A DNA stretch of 7,464 nucleotides from Candidatus Heimdallarchaeota archaeon. GTDB lineage: Archaea > Asgardarchaeota > Heimdallarchaeia > Heimdallarchaeales > Kariarchaeaceae. The first letter of the stretch is position 1. Every line of letters begins with the position of its first letter. Location of the stretch: NCBI GenBank assembly GCA_015522385.1, contig WAMJ01000020.1:1-7464 (forward strand), read 5' to 3'. Below the pieces are notes generated by a model, which saw nothing but the letters and a program-made list of their open reading frames with translations, did not search any database and was not told where the DNA came from. This document shows positions 5,504-7,464 of this stretch, one piece after another. The position numbers and the translations under genes were made by a program.

Positions 5504-7464
5504 ATGTCAAAAATGACAAGTTCGAAATATTTTAAGTGGTCAGAAAGTAAGTTAATTGCCTTAGTTCTGATAGTCGCCATGACACTTTCTCCACTTAATA
5601 TCGCAAATGCAGATTCCGATATTACCCCAGATGAGGGAGCGGATGTTACAACTGGTAGCGAGAATAAACCCATTGATAAGATCACATCTGCGGACGGGTC
5701 AGTGCAGGAGAATAATCCTGAAACCCCTGCTGTTCCTTACAGTGATATCCCACAACAGAGTGAACGACCAACGCCTGATCCTGTCGCTGAAGAATTGCCG
5801 TACATAACCTACGGTGTAATCGATGTAAAATCAAGTACTTCAAGATCGTCGGTTGATCTTCCAGTAGAGATCTACATTATCAACCCTGACAATACCCAAG
5901 ACCTCGTGAAGACTACCACTTCCAACTCGGGGGGAATCAAGTTGCCAACTGGTGTGTACATAGCCAAAGTCGTTGGTGACAGTACAATAGAGTCGGATCC
6001 CATAGTTCTGCAAGAGGGGAACCACGAGGTATTCAATGCGACCTTCTCAGAGATCTTGCTCCAACCATACGCCTTCTCCCCGAGTATCGATAAGGTCTAC
6101 ATAGAGGTTGTGAAAGAAGGGGATAGAGTCTGGGGACCTGAACTCATATCTACTGGTGAGGAAATACGTCTTTTCTTAGAGCCGGGTATGTATGATCTTA
6201 TCTCCCCCGACCAGAGTGCACAGGCCAAGACGATTGATGCTCTCATTGACATGGAGCTCTCGGTTCTTGCCATTAAGAGTGCAAATCCGATTGGGGAAGA
6301 GCCTAACGAGGAAGGGCATCCTCTGGGGTCTCTTACCACGAGCAAATCTGCTTCTAGATGGCTGGGGCTTGACGGGACTGTGTCTTTCGGTGACTTGCAG
6401 ATAGTCGCCACGACGTACCGTGACATGCCTCTCTCCGGTGTTGTAACAAGAATATTCAATGCTACAGATTCTGTTGCCGGGTGTTCTGGAGGAGTTGCTA
6501 CTGCAACAACTGGCACAGATGGTCTCTCCACGACAACACTTGCACCAGGAGATTACAAGATATGTAGCTACAAGTCATTCTCGGATAACATCATCTGGAA
6601 TACTTCGATTACGATACTTGGAGGCAATACCACGACTATAAATATCTCCTTCTCACGAATCCAAGTGTACGCCACAGTCAATGATTATATTTCCTTAAAC
6701 AATGGCACGGTTACCTTCACTCAAGGTACCCTTGGATCTGACCAGATGGCGACGTACTACGTGATCCCCGGGACATATTCGGTTCTGTTCAATAATGATC
6801 CAGACGTCACCAACTTCAATGTCGGGTTCAGGGATCACGTCTCCGTAGGTGTAACGTTCAATACTGCCCCTACCTTTGAGAGTGTCGTTCTGTCCTCTAG
6901 GGTGCTCGCCAACGAGCAGGCCACCGTGACCATTGAGGCCAAGGATGTCGACTTCGATAATATGACGTTCTACACCTCGGTCAATCTCGGCTCGATAGCA
7001 GTCGGAACTCCCTACTGGGTAAGAGATTCTATCTGGGGACTCGTGGTCAACTACACTGCTCCTGGTACCCTAGACTTCTACGAGATGTCGCTTGGTGTCC
7101 AAGATACGGGTAATCTCTTCTCGAATTACACCCTCTACCTGTCCAACAGACAGTCATCTGCAACCTTCATGAGTAGGGAGGCAGACTTCGCACCAATCAA
7201 TACGTACACAGTGGTCTACGAGTTGCAGACTGATAGTTCTGCCTATTATGGATATACCGGTTCAGATGGGAATATCACCTTCAACATCCTCGACGGAAGG
7301 TATTACTACAAGATGTACCAGAGTAACACCTACTCCTCCCCTACCTACAAGATTGATGCTAATGTGGGCACCTACAGCTGGCAATATAACTGGTCAAGAG
7401 TGAGGTTCAATACGACAGCGGAGTGGGATTTACCGTTCTCTGCGACCATTCGTATTTATAATAC
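5504..7464 (+). CDS. Large secreted multi-beta-domain surface protein, 3' truncated by window
   Basis: The frame is open from ATG 5504 to the window end, giving 653 codons with no stop. An in-frame TAA at 5498-5500 makes this the earliest ATG; Met4 is an alternative. Residues 1-36 look like a signal peptide (hydrophobic LIALVLIVAMTL, cleavage after ANA). Residues 37-100 are an acidic Pro/Thr/Ser-rich linker. Then come beta modules: about 100-182 and 298-384 resemble carboxypeptidase-regulatory/Cna-B-like units (NSGGIKLPTGVY; TDGLSTTTLAPGDYK); 183-265 (LEPGMYDL) and 385-455 (IPGTYSV) are similar; 456-547 has a PKD/cadherin-like pattern (AKDVDFDNMTFY, then VQDTGNLF); 549-628 again resembles the first type (GSDGNITFNILDGRYYY). 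About 12 N-x-S/T sequons occur. Two cysteines (327 and 354) might form a disulfide. It is divergent from the paralog pair and not clearly homologous to it. The likely role is an exported adhesin or structural protein; a catalytic domain or membrane anchor may lie beyond the window. Confidence 0.85.
   Translation, partial: MSKMTSSKYFKWSESKLIALVLIVAMTLSPLNIANADSDITPDEGADVTTGSENKPIDKITSADGSVQENNPETPAVPYSDIPQQSERPTPDPVAEELPYITYGVIDVKSSTSRSSVDLPVEIYIINPDNTQDLVKTTTSNSGGIKLPTGVYIAKVVGDSTIESDPIVLQEGNHEVFNATFSEILLQPYAFSPSIDKVYIEVVKEGDRVWGPELISTGEEIRLFLEPGMYDLISPDQSAQAKTIDALIDMELSVLAIKSANPIGEEPNEEGHPLGSLTTSKSASRWLGLDGTVSFGDLQIVATTYRDMPLSGVVTRIFNATDSVAGCSGGVATATTGTDGLSTTTLAPGDYKICSYKSFSDNIIWNTSITILGGNTTTINISFSRIQVYATVNDYISLNNGTVTFTQGTLGSDQMATYYVIPGTYSVLFNNDPDVTNFNVGFRDHVSVGVTFNTAPTFESVVLSSRVLANEQATVTIEAKDVDFDNMTFYTSVNLGSIAVGTPYWVRDSIWGLVVNYTAPGTLDFYEMSLGVQDTGNLFSNYTLYLSNRQSSATFMSREADFAPINTYTVVYELQTDSSAYYGYTGSDGNITFNILDGRYYYKMYQSNTYSSPTYKIDANVGTYSWQYNWSRVRFNTTAEWDLPFSATIRIYN

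Noticed and set aside
5497..5685. 62-codon minus-strand frame over the start of the divergent gene
   Set aside because: It is antisense to the signal peptide and linker of the plus-strand gene, has no promoter of its own, and shows no recognisable product.
6097..6531. 144-codon minus-strand open frame
   Set aside because: It lies entirely antisense to the long plus-strand gene, whose reading frame has a signal peptide and coherent beta-domain motifs; the antisense product is Ser/Pro-rich and not protein-like.
1..7464. CRISPR array, tRNA/rRNA gene or insertion sequence
   Set aside because: I saw no regularly spaced repeats, no cloverleaf or rRNA-like segment, and no transposase-like frame or flanking terminal repeats; the repeated DNA present is explained by the paralogous genes and their promoters.

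Overview
The window looks archaeal. Each of the three visible genes has a TATA-like box (TATTTATT or TATATAAA) ending 20-26 nt before its ATG, and none has a convincing Shine-Dalgarno sequence, which fits archaeal promoters driving leaderless or nearly leaderless mRNAs. All three products are exported proteins dense in N-x-S/T glycosylation sequons. The Gly-rich C-terminal membrane helices followed by short Lys/Arg tails recall surface proteins of Asgard archaea or Thermoplasmata. That lineage guess is an inference, because no housekeeping gene is present to test it.

Layout. Positions 1-180 hold no confident gene. Two large minus-strand genes follow (181-2562 and 2765-5167). They encode clearly paralogous type I membrane proteins of 793 and 800 residues, each with a signal peptide, an all-beta-looking ectodomain without cysteine, one C-terminal transmembrane helix and a conserved basic tail ending in Ser-Pro-Phe. 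They are separated by a 202-bp AT-rich spacer, and each has its own promoter. A 336-bp AT-rich divergent region (5168-5503) then separates the second paralog from a plus-strand gene that starts at 5504 and runs off the right edge. That gene encodes at least 653 residues of a secreted protein: signal peptide, acidic Pro/Thr/Ser-rich linker, then several tandem beta-sandwich-like modules.

How the parts may work together. The window reads as a cell-surface locus: two tandem duplicated membrane-anchored glycoproteins and a divergent multi-domain exported protein. No enzyme active site was recognised in any of them, so structural, adhesive or ligand-binding roles are more likely than catalysis, without proof. 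The most informative non-coding signal is that the two paralogs keep matching promoter blocks at exactly the same distances from their start codons (start-proximal, TATA region, and a distal block about 70-100 nt upstream). The divergent gene has a different arrangement, with an exact 7-bp repeat flanking its TATA box. I saw no RNA genes, CRISPR arrays, insertion sequences or attachment sites.
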